A DNA stretch of 64,000 bases from Neostapfia colusana (GCA_030760725.1 JASWHV010000009.1:93422780-93486779), one strand, 5' to 3'; counted from the stretch's first letter, positions 21,947 through 34,003 are shown. Program-made: numbers and translations. The notes: a model not told the origin generated them from the letters alone.

Positions 21947-23535
21947 TGACCAAAGTCGAAGACGCTGCGAAGGCCTTGGACATCAAAACTCCAGACGTTA
22001 ACTTTCCCTTTGACTCGCAACCAGGCAAGCCTGGTTTGCATTTAATTACTTTTACCAAGTTTTGACTTGTATCACTTATGTATAGGATGAAATGCTTGAT
22101 TAGAGTTAAGGTGATTGAAACCCCATTTGCATGACCCAAATCCTATATTGTGTTGGGTAGTATAAATCTCGATGAGTAGAAAATGCCGTGGTAATATTCT
22201 TAGTATCTAGGTAGAAGTTGAGTAGTTGGAATCTACTCGTGAGATAGGGTGTTAACACACGGGATAGAAGGAATCAAAGATGGCTCAAGAATGTGAAATT
22301 GAGACCAAGCAGGAGGATAGGATGCAGTGAGACGAGATCTCTCGTGTGTAGCCCTGTTGGTGTCGGTTGAGGGCCGAGCCTGGTGTGCATTTAATTACTT
22401 TTACCAAGTTTTGACTTGTATCACTTATGTCTAGGATGAAATGTTTGATTAGAGTTAAGGTGATTGAAACCCCATTTGCATGACCCAAATCCTATATTGT
22501 GTTGGGTAGTATAAATCTCGATGAGTAGAAAATGCCGTGCTAATATTCTTAGTATCTAGGTAGAAGTCGAGTAGTTGGAATCTTCTCGTGAGATAGGGTG
22601 TTATCACACGGGATAGAAGGAATCAAAGAATGGCTCAAGAATGTGAAATTGAGACCAAGTAGGAGGATAGGATGCAGTGAGACGAGGTCTCTCGTGTGTA
22701 GCCCTGTTGGTGTCGGTTGAGGGCCGAGCCGTGTGCGGCCTTGCTGGACAAGTTTGAACAGTACCGGATGCAGCTACATTGGAACAAGGAAACCGATGTA
22801 TTTGGTTAACCTGGGTGCCAAGGCTTACCCAACCGTTTTATAGGAGTGGGGTGAGCGTAGCAAGGTGTAAATCTGCCGGCGGACACAGACACGCTCCACG
22901 CGGGTATCTCCTGCCCGTTAGGGATGGACTGGTTCGGCATTTGGGTTTCCTTTGAAAGGTTGCTGCATACAACAGAGTAGGAAGGTGTGAGGCACCACAC
23001 TTCTTAAATGGGTGTATGCGGTCTGTTATCTGGGTGTCTATTGATTGCAATCACTGTCCCTCGTGGTTATTTGAGTACCGCTTGTTCCCTGCGTTGTGAC
23101 GAAGTAATGATTGAAAGAAGTCAGAAGAATATGATGCATTGAATTATCATTATTGCAACCATGTATGCTGTAGATGTAGAGCTCACTAACTTTATATTCC
23201 ACTTTGGGTAGAACCATATCGGAAGGAAGCGTTTCTTGTTTGATTGTGGAATTCCGATGTGAGGGCTCCTCAAGGCAGATGAAATTGCTTCTGTAAAACT
23301 GAAAGTAAGGATTCACACGTAGGCGAGTTCTTTATTGCAATGTCCCTGTCTATGTTAAAACTCCCTGCATGTAGAGTTTCATATTTAGGAGTGTCGGATA
23401 AGTCTTGTTGAGCCATCGTGCTCACGGTTGCTATATTAAGCTGTTGCATGTGAGACATATGAGTAAGGGTCCGAGGACGAGGCAATGCCCCCATCAGGGT
23501 ACACGACCGAGTTGGAGCCCTGCATTCCGCCGTGA
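21947..23535 (+). pseudogene. LTR-embedded acidic split mini-ORF, copy F (broken)
   Basis: Exon alpha is 21947-22024 (78 nt, one codon shorter than the others) after acceptor ATATAG and before donor CCAG/GCAAGC. A TATAAAT lies about 45 bases upstream. Exon beta aligns at 23450-23535 and ends in a motif like the others (TELEPCIPP, stop). Its acceptor is GCAT instead of GCAG, and it has a TAA at 23464-23466. The intron is 1,425 nt because of a 349-bp tandem duplication, and about 1,076 nt without it. The frame and phases are otherwise preserved, so it decayed from a working copy. Confidence 0.5.
22032..22729 (+). repeat. 349-bp tandem duplication in solo LTR F
   Basis: 22032-22380 and 22381-22729 are near-identical direct copies. 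They include duplicate 'atggggtttcaatcaccttaac'-type segments. The duplication falls inside the mini-ORF intron and occurs in no other LTR of the window. Confidence 0.9.
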
Positions 23536-23783
23536 TCTCCGGATAAGTGCTGCTAGTGTGTAGCATCCCCGGGCAGGACGGTTACACTTTTGCATAGCTA
23601 GGCTGAGAGTTTATACATGAATACGACTTCCGCTGTAAATAAGTTTGTAAAACACTTCCACTGTTTATGTAAATAAAAGATTGTATGTTTGTCGCAATCT
23701 TTTCTTTTGTGCTATTGGGTGCCGCATCGCATGGCTCCACCCTCTGCGATCCCGGAGTGGAAGGACCACAGGGGTCCCCCACA

Positions 23784-24642
23784 ATGATGAGGACGAGGTC
23801 AATGGACTTATGCATGAGGAAGAGGATCCGGAAGAGGTGGAACCATTCGATGACGACATGGAAGATGATCCACAAGAAGGACAGCACTGCTACGCACCTC
23901 AGGAGGAATACCACACAGGCTTACAACCAGCAGAGCCCTATGAAGATGCACCAGAAGAAGATGAACACAGAGAGGAACCACAGCCTGCTGAGGTCAAGAA
24001 TGAAGATGATGACGGGTCATCCGATCTGCTCAGGAATTCCGGTCCAACGGGATGGAGGGAGGACACATAACCAGGGAGCTGAGAGAGTACCTTGATTGCT
24101 GCAGTTTATACCCGGAGTACCTCCCCAAGAAAGTCTCTCATCTCGGCTATGAAGAGTGGAAGGCTGAAGTAATCATCCTATCTAACGGTAGGGTTGTCAC
24201 CCGGCACTTCGCACCCACATGGAGAGCCACAAGGGATGAAGCTGTTGATGATGCTGCATGGGATGCACATAACGGACTGTTCTATGCTTTCAGTGGGCAG
24301 CTGGAAAACACTACCTTTGAGCTGCACCAATATCGGAAGAGTGGTACAAGGGAGATCATTGGACCCCATAGAGGAGCTCCTTCCAACCCACAAGCTGCTG
24401 ACAAGTCTCACAAGATGCTCGTGGAGTTGGGAAACCGCTACGCAAGCGCACAAGAAGTGATCCACTACCTCTGCAAGAAGCTGTACTTGATGGAGAAACA
24501 AGAGGATACTCAAACCAATGTGGGACCAAATGGAGCACCAGCGTCACCTACCCCTACATGGACAGCCGACTCACCATGGTGTGCACCCATGTATGGACCG
24601 CCCCTGCCACATGGCCAGAACAGCACCGGTTCTCACGATTAA
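23784..24642 (+). pseudogene. Gypsy 1 ORF1, acidic block and C-terminal domain
   Basis: This continues the ORF begun at 9398. The first part (to about 24065) is extremely acidic (EEEDPEEVEPFDDDMEDD). A frameshift near 24030-24060 separates it from a second frame that runs to TAA at 24640-24642. This second part has YPEYLPKK, GYEEWKAEV and DEAVDDAAWDAHNGLFY, which faintly recall a double-stranded-RNA-binding fold, then a helical segment (QEVIHYLCKKLYLMEK) and a Pro-rich tail. It resembles the ORF at 7896. Its position before gag suggests an accessory or gag-like protein. The function is unknown. Confidence 0.6.
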
Positions 24643-24985
24643 GTTTGGGTTCCTTATTGAATAAAGTTGTAATAAGAATGCTTAGATCGTAGTAGTTTGA
24701 AATAAGAGTGGTGTGCTGAACTTTTATGATGCATGCTTATGTTTGCGTGCTTGGCTGTGAGTTGTGAGCGCTTCGGCGAATGTCCACATCCACACATAGT
24801 AGAGAGATGTGGGATGCTTCGGCACTTGTTCACATCCGTATATAGGCTGATATTAATAAAGAAGTTGCTTAGTTCATACACCATGATGCATGTAGTTGGG
24901 GGATTAATCTGAATTTCTTTTTGCTGCTCTACTCTCTCCGAGATGCCGAGGGAACAGTCCAATCGCCACTGAAGGAACACTTGTG
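24643..24985 (+). other. Spacer between ORF1 and gag of gypsy 1
   Basis: About 340 bases of AT-rich sequence with two diverged copies of a 'cttcggc..tgtycacatcc' segment (about 24770-24840) and no ORF I can support. Confidence 0.5.
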
Positions 24986-26150
24986 GTAACATTGAACCAC
25001 ATGATGGTGGTAATGACAATGCGGAAGTTCCTGAGGATGTCAACCTCGGGGCTGACGCAAACAACCTTGAACGTCTGATGGCTATGTAGAACCAGCTCAT
25101 GCAAGCTATGATGCAAACACTTGGACAGCTGCAAGCTAACAACAACAACCCTAACCACGTTCCTACACCTCCTCGTCGCCACCGCCACCACTGCCGGCTC
25201 ACAACAGATTGGGAGAATTCATGAGGACTAGACCGCCTACCTTTGCACAAGCTAATGATCCTATGGAGGCCGATTACTGGTTGAAGTCTATTGAGAAGAA
25301 GCTTGCTATTGTTCAATGCAGTGATCGGAAAAAGGTTCTCTTTGCATCACACCAACTGATTGGAGCAGCCGCTGATTGGTGAGACGCTCTTTGCAATGCT
25401 TAGGCCAATCAGGAGACAATTACTTGGGCTGAATTCAAGGAGAATTTCCGCTCCCACTATGTCCCTGAAGGAGCCATGATCCTAAAAAGGCAAGAATTTG
25501 AAAGTCTTAGGCAAGGGAGGAAGGGTGTGAATGAGTACCTCAAAAAGTTCAAACAACTGTCAAGGTATGCTCCAGAGGATGTTAACTCGGACAACAGGAA
25601 GCAATACCTATTCATGAGAGGACTGAACAATGAGATTCAAGTCCAGCTCCTCAACAATGACTATGCAAACTTCCAGAAGCTTGTTGACAAGGCTATAGTG
25701 GTGGAGAGCAAGCTCCTTGACATTGAACAAGAGGGCAAAAGGAAGATGGCATATCAAGGATAGCCACAAGGAATCAATGTGCGCCCCCACTTCATGCCAC
25801 CAACTGCACCATACTATGGCTTGTGTGCTTCTACTTTTTGCCCTGCAAATCCACCTCGCCTTAATCAGCCACTGCAGCAACGCACTATCATGCAAGCACC
25901 CTGTTTGCCAATGCCACCTGCGCCCCATCCAAACATGGGCGCCTATGCTCAAAATCAGCCTCACCCCAACCTCCCTGGAACTATTGGCAACAAGGCATGC
26001 TTTACATGTGGAGAAACAGGACACTTTGCAAATAAATGCCCCAAGGTCTTGGACAGCCGAACAATGCACCTAAGCAGAACCCACGACCGAGTGGTGGAGC
26101 AACACAGGCAACCATGGACAGCAGAACTTTGCTCATGGCCATGTGAATTA
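24986..26150 (+). pseudogene. Gypsy 1 gag with zinc knuckle (degenerate)
   Basis: Ty3 capsid and nucleocapsid. Recognisable are a Met/Gln/Asn-rich start, the retrotransposon gag domain (RPPTFAQANDPMEADYWL, then RQEFESLRQG, VNEYLKKFKQLSRYAPE) and a CCHC knuckle CFTCGETGHFANKC near 26000. Breaks include TAG at about 25087, a frameshift near 25210, stops at about 25381 and 25402, and TAG at about 25761. The protein would have packaged element RNA in the cytoplasm. It cannot be made from this copy. Confidence 0.85.
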
Positions 26151-29100
26151 CATCTCCGCTGAGGAAGCACAAGCTGAGGACGTCGTGATTGGTATGTTTC
26201 TCGCCAACTCCAACCCAGCCACTGTTTTATTTGATTCCGGAGCATCACATTCATTCATCTCACCCAAGTATGTTACCAAGCGAAACCTACCCATATCCCA
26301 CATGAAACAAACTATGTTCGTTAATTATCCCAGTGGAGAGATTAGGACTAATATAGTATGTCCGAAAGTAAGCATTAAAATAAAGGGGTAGATTTTCTTG
26401 CCAACCTTATTGTCTTGGATTCCCAACGGATTGATACAATACTTGCAATGGACTGGTTAAACAAGTAAACAGAGTGATTCAATGTGCTAAGAGGATCGTT
26501 GCAGTTGACGAGTGAGCACGGTACTGTATCGAGTTTGAGGCAGCCCAACCTGCAACCAAGAAGGCAGTGCTGAACCACATGGAAGGTGTGACATTGGAAA
26601 GTATTCTGGTGGTTCAAGAATATTCAGATGTGTTTCTGGAGGAATTTCCAGGTGTGCCACCTGATCGTGACATCGAGTTTGCCACTGATTCAGTACCCGG
26701 AACTGCACCTATAGCTAAAGGGCATATAGGATGCCTGCTAATGAATTAGTGGAGCTCAAGAAGCAAATTCAGGAGCAGCTAGATAAGGGTTTTATACGCC
26801 CAAGCTCATCACCGTGGGGAGCCCCCGTGCTCTTCGTAGATAAGAAGGATGGAACCCAGAGGATGTTTGTGGATTATAGGTCTCTCAAGGAGGTGACAAT
26901 CAAGAATAAGTACCCTCCGCCCCACATAGAGGGCTTTTTGATCAAATGAAAAGCGCCCGGATTTTCTCTAAGATTGATCTTCAGTCGGGATACTTCCAGC
27001 TGAAGGTCAAAACCCTTCAACACACCCAAGACGGCTTTTAGAACACGGTATGGTTCATATGAGTACACCGTCGTGTCCTTCGAGTTGACGAATGTGCCTG
27101 CATACTTTATGTACCTCATGAATAATGTATTCATGGAGTACTTGGACAAGTTCATCGTGGTTTTCATCCACAATATTATGGTGTATTCAAGAAGCGAGGA
27201 AGAACATGAGGAACACTTGAGATTGACAATACAGAAACTACGAGAGCATCAATTGTATGCCAAGTTCAGAAAAATTTTGGCTAAGGGAGATATCGTTCTT
27301 AGGCCACATCATCTCCAAACGAGGAGTATCATTTGATCCTAGATAAACTGAGGGACGTTTTGAAGTGGAACCCACCGCAGAATGTGAGGGACATTTGGAG
27401 TTTCCTTGGGATGGCTGGATATTACCGCTGATTCATCAAGGACCTCTCCAAGATAGCGAAGCCCATGACTGAATTGCTAATGAAAGGGAAGGCATTTCAG
27501 TGGACACAAGCGTGTCAAGACAGGCCTTGAGGAGTTAAAGACTAGATTGACAACGGATGTGATGAGGTGGGTGGAGAAAAATCTCAAAAGGCATACTTCC
27601 TGTGCTTTCAGAGGATCTAAATCAGTCTTCATCCTTTCGCGGTTTTGGTATTGCTGGACGTAAGCAAGAGTTTTGATATATATTGTGACTCCTGAAGACA
27701 GGGAGTTTGATTTGTGCTTATGCTAGAAGGCCAAGTGGTAGCCTATGCATCGAGGTAACTAAAGAAACATGAGCTGAATTACCCTACACATGATCTGGAA
27801 CTGGCAGCCATGGTACATGCATTGAAGATTTGGAGGCACTACATCTTTGGACACCGGTGTGAAATTTATACGGATCACAAAAGCCTCAAGTATATATTCA
27901 CGCAAACAGACATGAATTTGAGGCAACATCGGTGGTTGGAACTCATCAAGGATTATGATGTAGGAATTAACTATCACCCTGGGAAAGCTAATGTAGTAGC
28001 GGATGCTTTGAGCCGAAAGAGACCATGTCACCAACTCACACTTTGGGAGCTGCCACCTGAACTACTTAAGGAGTTTGAACGATTACATTTCGGGTTCATA
28101 AATGAGATGAAGTGACAGAACTAATCCCAACGTTGGAACAAGAGATACAAGATGGTCAGTCAACGGATGAGGAGATAAATGAAATTAAGCAAAGAATCTG
28201 GCAAGGGATAGAGAAGGATTTAAGGAAGATGGGAATGGCACACTTTGGTTAGGGAAAATGATTTGTGTGCCTAACGTAAAGCACATCTGTGATGCAATAT
28301 CAAAGGAGGCACATGACTCACCCTATTCCATACATAACGGTTGTACAAAGATGTACAAGGAATTGAAAAATTGCTATTGGTGGGATGGCATGAAAAGGGA
28401 CATAGCTGAACATGTCACCCTATGTTACATGTGCCAACTAGTGAAGGCTGAGCATCAGAGACCCGCTGGATTATTGCAGCCGTTGAAAGTACCTGAGTGG
28501 AACTGGGATTCATAGTCGGATTGCCACGTACTCTGTCCCGTTACGACTCTATCTTTGTTATCATGGACCGATTGACGAAATCAGCTCACTTTATTCCTGT
28601 TAGGACCAAATACACTGTGGTGCAGTTAGCCGAGCTGTATATGGAGAACATAGTATGCCATCATGGAGTTCCAAAGAGGGTAGTTTCGGACCGAGTTTCT
28701 CAATTTTACCTCTAGGTTCTGGAAGAAGCTGCATGAAGCTATGGGTACACGATTGATTTCAGCTCCGCGTATCACCCACAGAACGACAAACAAACTTTGA
28801 GGACAAATCATATATTGGAAGACATGTTCAGAGCTTGCGCCCTGAACATGGACGTAGCTGGGACAAGAGCTTGCGGTACGCTGAATTTTCGTACATCAAT
28901 AGTTACCAAGCCAGCCTAAAAATGTCACACTTTGAGGCATTACATGGTAGAAGGTGTGTGGGACACCCCTGTTCTAGAATGAGATGGGAGGAAACCAAGT
29001 GTTTGGACCCGAAGTGTTACAAAACACCAAGAAGCAAGTTCAAACAATACGGGAAAACCTGAAGGCTGCTCAGTCACGTCAAAAGGGCTATGCGTACAAT

Positions 29101-29155
29101 AGGCGAAGAAGTCTGACCTTCAAAGTCGGAGACTTTGTGTATCTCAAGGTGTCGC
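26143..29155 (+). pseudogene. Gypsy 1 pol: protease, reverse transcriptase, RNase H, integrase (degenerate)
   Basis: In order: protease with DSGASHSF (about 26235); reverse transcriptase pieces from about 26560 (FIRPSSSPWGAP, FSKIDLQSGY); the catalytic box reads FIHN instead of FIDD near 27165; RNase H (YTDHKSLKYIFTQ) at 27810-28060; integrase zinc domain (CYMCQ) at 28258-28500; integrase core with MDRLTK, a changed SDRVSQF, and the third acid lost (QTLRT for the usual QTER). A C-terminal VGDFVYLKVS precedes the copia 2 insertion. There are many stops and frameshifts. Closest in type to chromovirus polyproteins. Confidence 0.88.
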
Positions 29156-29230
29156 TGAAAGTAGCCTAGAGGGGGGTGAATAGGCTAAACTACCTCAAAT
29201 GACCTAATTAAACGAGATTAGAACACAGGG

Positions 29231-29268
29231 GCCGGACTAGTCTGGCTCAGGGGCGGACTAGTCCGGTC
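29231..29268. repeat. Palindrome units near the end of the copia 2 LTR
   Basis: Two units of the CCGGACTAGTCCGG type, placed like the two units near the end of the copia 1 LTRs. Confidence 0.75.
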
Positions 29269-29960
29269 AGCCTGCTGGAAAAAACCTAAAAACTTGATTT
29301 TATTTTTTCTTCAGATTTTAGCTCAACGATATGCGGATAAACTATCTAGCAATCTAATATGACACGTATGACAAGATATAGCAGGTGGATTGCAAGATTG
29401 TAACGAAGAACACTAGAAGAGCGAAATGAGCAAAACGAACCCTAAGCAATTTTAACGATCGATGAAACGTAAATGCAAGAGAGAGACGTAGATTTTTGCC
29501 CGAGGTTCGATTCCACTCAGGAATCTACGTCCCCATTGAGGAGTCTACAAAGGACCGGGTTTAACAACCCTTTCCTAACCAAGTCGCCACTAAGGCCAAC
29601 CCGGTTCTTCCACTATCTCAAGGGTGAACTTACAAGATCTTTGGGGCTGCTCACAATCTGAGGCTCCCACTTGAACACGTCCACAAACTTCACGAATCTC
29701 ACAAGCCACAGGTCACAAAGACTCACACCTAGTGCACGAGATCACTCCGAGAGCCAAAACACGAAGTTCTTCCTTATCCTCTCCTCACACACAGAAATCC
29801 ATTCAGGAATTGGTTCTAGAGGGTGAGTAGGCAAGAGAGAAGGCTTAGAAAGGCTCTAGGGTGTCTATGGCGGAGCTAGGGTTCCAGAGTAGGTGAAATA
29901 AAGTCAGAGCACCTCCTTTTATAGAGGTCCCAACAGCCAACCGTTACCACCAACTAAAGT

Positions 29961-30512
29961 TCGGACTAGTCCGGTCAGGACCCTGGACTAGTCCGGTCTG
30001 CGGGGACCACTGACGTCACAAAGCCAACTACTCGCCAACGTTCAAATTTCAAACGTTCACAAATCTCCAGACTAGTCCGCCTCACAACGGACTAGTCCGA
30101 TCTCACACAGGACCTCTTTGTCCGGGTGAGAACAGACAAGTCTGGAGGACCCGGACTAGTCCGTCCACTAAGGCGGACAAGTCCGGTCCACCAAGACTTA
30201 GCTGTGGGACCTCTCATCTCACAACCATACGGACTAGTCTGCCTCAGAACGGACTAGCCTGAACTCACACAAGACCCCTTGGTCCGTGTGAAAATGGACA
30301 AGTCGGGCTAGCCCGGACTAGTCCGGCCACTGAGGCGGACAAGTCCAGTCTACCAGGACTTAGTCCCGAAACACTCTCACCAAGAGAGAACCGGACTAGT
30401 CCGTTTCAAAACAGACAAGTCCAAACTCAGTTAGGAGCTCTTAGTCTGCCCCAAAACGGACTAAGCCGTAGGACTCCAGACTAGTCCGGCTTCGGGCCCG
30501 GACAAGTCCGGC
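29961..30512. repeat. Array of CCGGACTAGTCCGG-like units in the copia 2 LTR
   Basis: About twenty degenerate units with core GGACTAGTCC or GGACAAGTCC, spaced mostly 20-35 bases apart by unrelated sequence. Many units alternate between the ACTAGT and ACAAGT cores. The array occupies the U3 side of the LTR. Confidence 0.85.
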
Positions 30513-30824
30513 CTACTAGGGTTTACCTCACTAGCACTCTCCACTAAGGATTCGACACTTCTAACGCTTTGAGCTCTCTTCTATGATCTCAATGCTCTTG
30601 ACACACACACTCTCACTCTAACACGGCTAGCCTACTAAAGACTCAAATGAAACCCTAATTTCTACTCTCCGAGTCTTTGACGCCGTTCTTCATCCTTTTC
30701 CTTTTTGAGAGTTTAGGTGTCTACCTTGGGAATATCCTGTGCTTATGATCATCTCAGCTCATTAGTCTCTTAATCGTCGTCATCAATCATCCAAAACCCA
30801 CGGGGATAGCTAGATGCACTTACA

Positions 30825-30839
30825 ATCTCCCCCTTTTTG
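30825..30839 (-). other. Polypurine tract of copia 2
   Basis: Read on the minus strand, AAAAAGGGGGAGATT lies directly before the 3' LTR. It is the plus-strand primer site and is the same as in copia 1. Confidence 0.85.
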
Positions 30840-31350
30840 GTGATTGATGACAAAACATTAAGTTTCAACATAAGAGGTAAAAATTTGATTTTCATAACAA
30901 GTGTACGTATGAATAACTCCCCCTGGATGTATGCAACAGTAAAAGAGGGGAGTTGACATACACTCACATGTTATGGTGGGGTTCCTACGTGTTGTGCTCA
31001 AAAAGTGTGACAAGACAATAAAACATATCAAAGGGCAACAATGATCAATTATAAGCATAAGATCCACACATAGTCTTACACAAAAGAGACACAATGCATA
31101 AAACATAGATAATCATGTCCAAGGATCTATACAATACTAGGAGATGATAAAAAGACATCCTCTTCCATCTCTCCCCCTTTGGCATCAAGGCACCAAAAAG
31201 GAAAAGGGAAAGAAGATACGCCTAAGTATACTTGTCATCTTCATCGTCTTGTTCTTCAAATTCGCTCTCCGTGGCCTCCGGATCATCTTCCTCGTCATTG
31301 GCGGCGGTGGATGGAGGCACGACCTTGGAAGAGCTTCCATCTTTTGTGAA

Positions 31351-32987
31351 CTAGGCGAGCTCATCAGTAGTGAAATCTGGATAAGGAGTGAGCTCTCCAT
31401 CACTTTCCTCGGGAGGAGACATAGGCACCTCAAGCTTGTCACACACAGCCTTAAGGTACTTCTCCTGACACCTCTCCATGCGTTGACTCCGGACCTCCAC
31501 ACGCCGACAAGAGGCGAAGATCGCATTGAAGCACTTGAAGAATCCGCTCAACGACTGTGGAGGAGAAGGTGATGAAGGTGCCACTGAGCTAGGAGGAGGT
31601 TGAGGATTCTTCCTTCTGGGAGGTTCAGGCACAATTGGGGGCATCTGAGGATGGAGCGGTTGATGAGTCACATCCTTGACGAAGACAAGCCCCAAAACCT
31701 TCTCAGTTAAGCACATAATGTATGGTGCATACCCACATGAGCGGTTGGGAGTGTGAGAGATGTTGAAGATGTCGTCATAGATGTACTCAACGAGGTTGAT
31801 CTTCTCTTCACCATCAATCAACAGGAGGAGATGCCTTAAGTTCCCTTGAATCACCCCTGCATCTCCATCCTTAGGGGCAATGGTTCTCCTTAGAATCCGG
31901 TTGAGGATGATATAAAATGGCTTGATGTTCCTAGCAAGCCCAGCCTCATAGGGAACATGACTAGGATACATGTAGTCGAGCTGATCCCTATCCACTGCCT
32001 TGAGGTTGGAAATGATGATCTCATGGTCCAAGTGCTCCTCAAGGCCAAGTATCCGAGCAAACTCCTCATATGTGGCTGAGTACTGCTCTCCATGAGTCAT
32101 CCAAGTGATCTTCTGGTCACCGTAGGTGGAGAAGTACACGGTGGTGTAGAACTGCACAATCACTTCTATGTTCCAATCATACATGAAACTCATTATTTCC
32201 TTAATCCCATGGCGCTCTGCGGCTTCAATCACGTCATCAAAAGCTGAGTGCTTATTTTTGGCCATGTAGGACCAATCCACCCATTGAGCTTGAGCGACTG
32301 GAGTCTTCATGTTAAAGTATACAAGGTGGTAGTAGTCGCAATGAAAGTCACACCAAAAACTAGGGTTGGCTGTGTGCTTCTCATAATCATAGACTTTGTC
32401 CATCCTCAGCCATCTCGCGTTCTAAGCACCCTTTCCTTGGAACATATTTGCTGCAGTGTTGGGCTGCCGGTTTGGATCTCTAGCAGGGGCAGCCATCTTC
32501 AGGGGACCGATGGGCTTCAGTTTCCCCTTCTCCTTGATTACAATGCCTCCTGCCCTCTTTGCCGGTGCCTTGGCAGTTGGCTTTTTCTTCTTGGGCTCCT
32601 CAGGAAGTGGAGCCTTGCCTTTCCTCGGGTCACGGAGAACCCTACCCTCGAGTTCTTTCTCCTTCTCTTTGGCCCGCTCTTTTTCTACCAAAGTGACCAG
32701 CTTCTTCCTCTTGGGCTCTAAGGCACTAGCAGCCTGGGAGTTATGGGCTTCACGTTCGTCCCTTTTCTTCTTCCGTTAATCCGCCAAGGATTCTTCAACG
32801 GCCTTGGAAATATGTGCCTGCGCTTCGAGATCATGTCTTTTCTTTGTCCTTGCCTCTCGAATGACGACATCCTTAGCCGCTGAGCTTCCTTTGCCGCCCT
32901 ATCTTTGGCAATGCGCCAATAGGTGGCTTGTCGAGCCTCCTCGGCCGCAGGATTTGCAAGAGGGGAGCCGTGGTCGGAGTCTGCCAT
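31351..32987 (-). pseudogene. Extra 3' ORF of copia 2 (broken)
   Basis: Homologous along its length to the extra ORF of copia 1 (56018-57517). From the N-terminus: a charged region (32987 to about 32420) rich in Arg, Lys and Glu, then a globular domain (NPSFWCDFHCDYYH, YDWNIEVIVQFYTTVYF, TIAPKDGDAG, RSCGYAPYIM), then a Pro-rich and Cys-containing tail. Breaks are a frameshift near 32700 and a stop at about 32402. The 350-codon downstream frame (32403-31351) is intact. The domain resembles the 'putative plant transposon protein' family found in other plant LTR elements. That assignment is from memory and tentative. Confidence 0.75.
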
Positions 32988-33111
32988 ATCGCCTGAGAAA
33001 CAAGAGATAAGAGGTCAAGGAAGTGGAATATTGTGAAAGAATTCACTAAAAATGGCTAAAGTTGGGGTTTGTCCTGTGTAAATCGGACTTTTCTGTTAAG
33101 GGGCCGGACTA

Positions 33112-33160
33112 GTCCGCCCGAGAACAGACTTGTCCACCTAGAAACCGGAATAGTCCGGGT
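33112..33160. repeat. Palindrome units just upstream of the copia 2 extra ORF
   Basis: Three units (CCGGACTAGTCCG, ACAGACTTGTCC, CCGGAATAGTCCGG) about 125-170 bases before the ORF start on the minus strand. Confidence 0.75.
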
Positions 33161-33484
33161 TACACAGGAAGAACCCTAACCCTAACAATTTTTCGCAGAA
33201 ACTTCGAACCAAGTCGCATACTCCTAGGCTACGATAACAATGATATGAGGAACAATATTTGTGAAGAGGTTTCTAGCAAAAGACCTAAGAATGAAGAAAA
33301 AGAGAGAATTTTGGGTAGGTCAAGAATGCCTCTTGAAATTTCCAAATGCGATGAAATCGGAGGCGAAACTCGAGCAACGAAGCACGGGGAAGGATTCCTG
33401 CACTCCTTAGGACTCCAATCTGTGGGTTGGAAGAGGTTTTTGGTGGAGAAAAGCGAAAATCGCCAATGGAGGGGCGGTTCCCGC

Positions 33485-33485
<1 letters not shown>

Positions 33486-33519
<34 letters not shown>
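33486..33519. repeat. (GA)n microsatellite
   Basis: About seventeen GA dinucleotides in the spacer between pol and the extra ORF of copia 2. Confidence 0.95.
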
Positions 33520-33521
<2 letters not shown>

Positions 33522-33585
33522 GAGAGTGTTGAGAGTGAAGAGAGAGGAGTGGTCTGGCCGCCCCTAGGAGGTTAAGTCCCCAGGG

Positions 33586-33760
33586 GCAGGACTAGTCCGG
33601 CCTGATGCACGGACAAGTCCGGTCGACGGACCAGAGCCAAACTTCTCTGACGCTGGACTTGTCCGGCCTCCCAGGCGGACTAGTCCGGTTTGGACTTGTC
33701 CGCTGAGAAGTCCAACCTAGACAGCCCGGACTTGTCCGGCCCATGGGGCGGACCAGTCCA
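33586..33760. repeat. Palindrome array between pol and extra ORF of copia 2
   Basis: About seven units of GGACTAGTCCGG, GGACTTGTCCGG and GGACAAGTCCGG. Copia 1 has matching units at 55351-55450 and 55853-55930, in the same interval of the element. Confidence 0.82.
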
Positions 33761-34003
33761 GCTATAAGCTGAAATTTCATATAATTTGAATTTTAGCTCA
33801 AGAATATGATCCTTTTTTGGACATGTTTTTGCAAATATCTTTGACAAACATGGTCAGTAAGCATACATCAAATAAACAATGACGATATTTGACAAAGAAT
33901 CCTTTTGAACATAGTTTTCATAGAGTAAGAGAGATTAGGGTAGAATTTTGAAAGCATGCAATTTTTGAAGTTTATATACAAGTAACAAACAGATAAGCAC
34001 TGC

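Larger units (their letters stand above)
9521..23783 (+). mobile_element. Solo LTR F (4.07 kb without nested insertions)
   Basis: It runs from TGTAAAATCCCC at 9521 to the terminal CA at 23783, flanked by ATGAT at 9516-9520 and 23784-23788. It is interrupted by solo LTR C and its contents (10104-20294 plus one CACAC). Removing these leaves about 4,067 bp, the same size as A3 and A4. No primer binding site or polypurine tract adjoins it, so it is a solo LTR. The left piece is 9521-10103 and the right piece 20300-23783. Confidence 0.9.
8747..29155 (+). mobile_element. Gypsy 1: degenerate Ty3/gypsy element (interrupted at 9521 and 29156)
   Basis: Parts are a 5' LTR (8747-9126), primer binding site, leader, ORF1 (9398-9520 continuing at 23789), spacer, and a decayed gag-pol (about 24990-29155). 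Solo LTR F and everything nested in it (9521-23783) was inserted into ORF1 with a 5-bp duplication ATGAT. Copia 2 inserted near the integrase C-terminus at 29156. No 3' LTR is visible, so the right part is missing or displaced. Many stops and lost catalytic residues show that it is old. Confidence 0.85.
29156..30824 (-). mobile_element. 3' LTR of copia 2 (1,669 bp)
   Basis: Minus-strand start TGTAAGTGCATCTAG at 30824 and end CTCTAGGCTACTTTCA at 29156. Both ends match those of copia 1 (TGTAAGTGCATCTAGG, CCTCTAGGCCACATTCA), while the middle differs. It contains a long array of palindrome units. Confidence 0.88.

Noticed and set aside
31144..32779. Plus-strand ORFs of 107-157 codons
   Set aside because: Antisense of the copia 2 extra ORF, which is homologous to 56018-57517 on the other strand.
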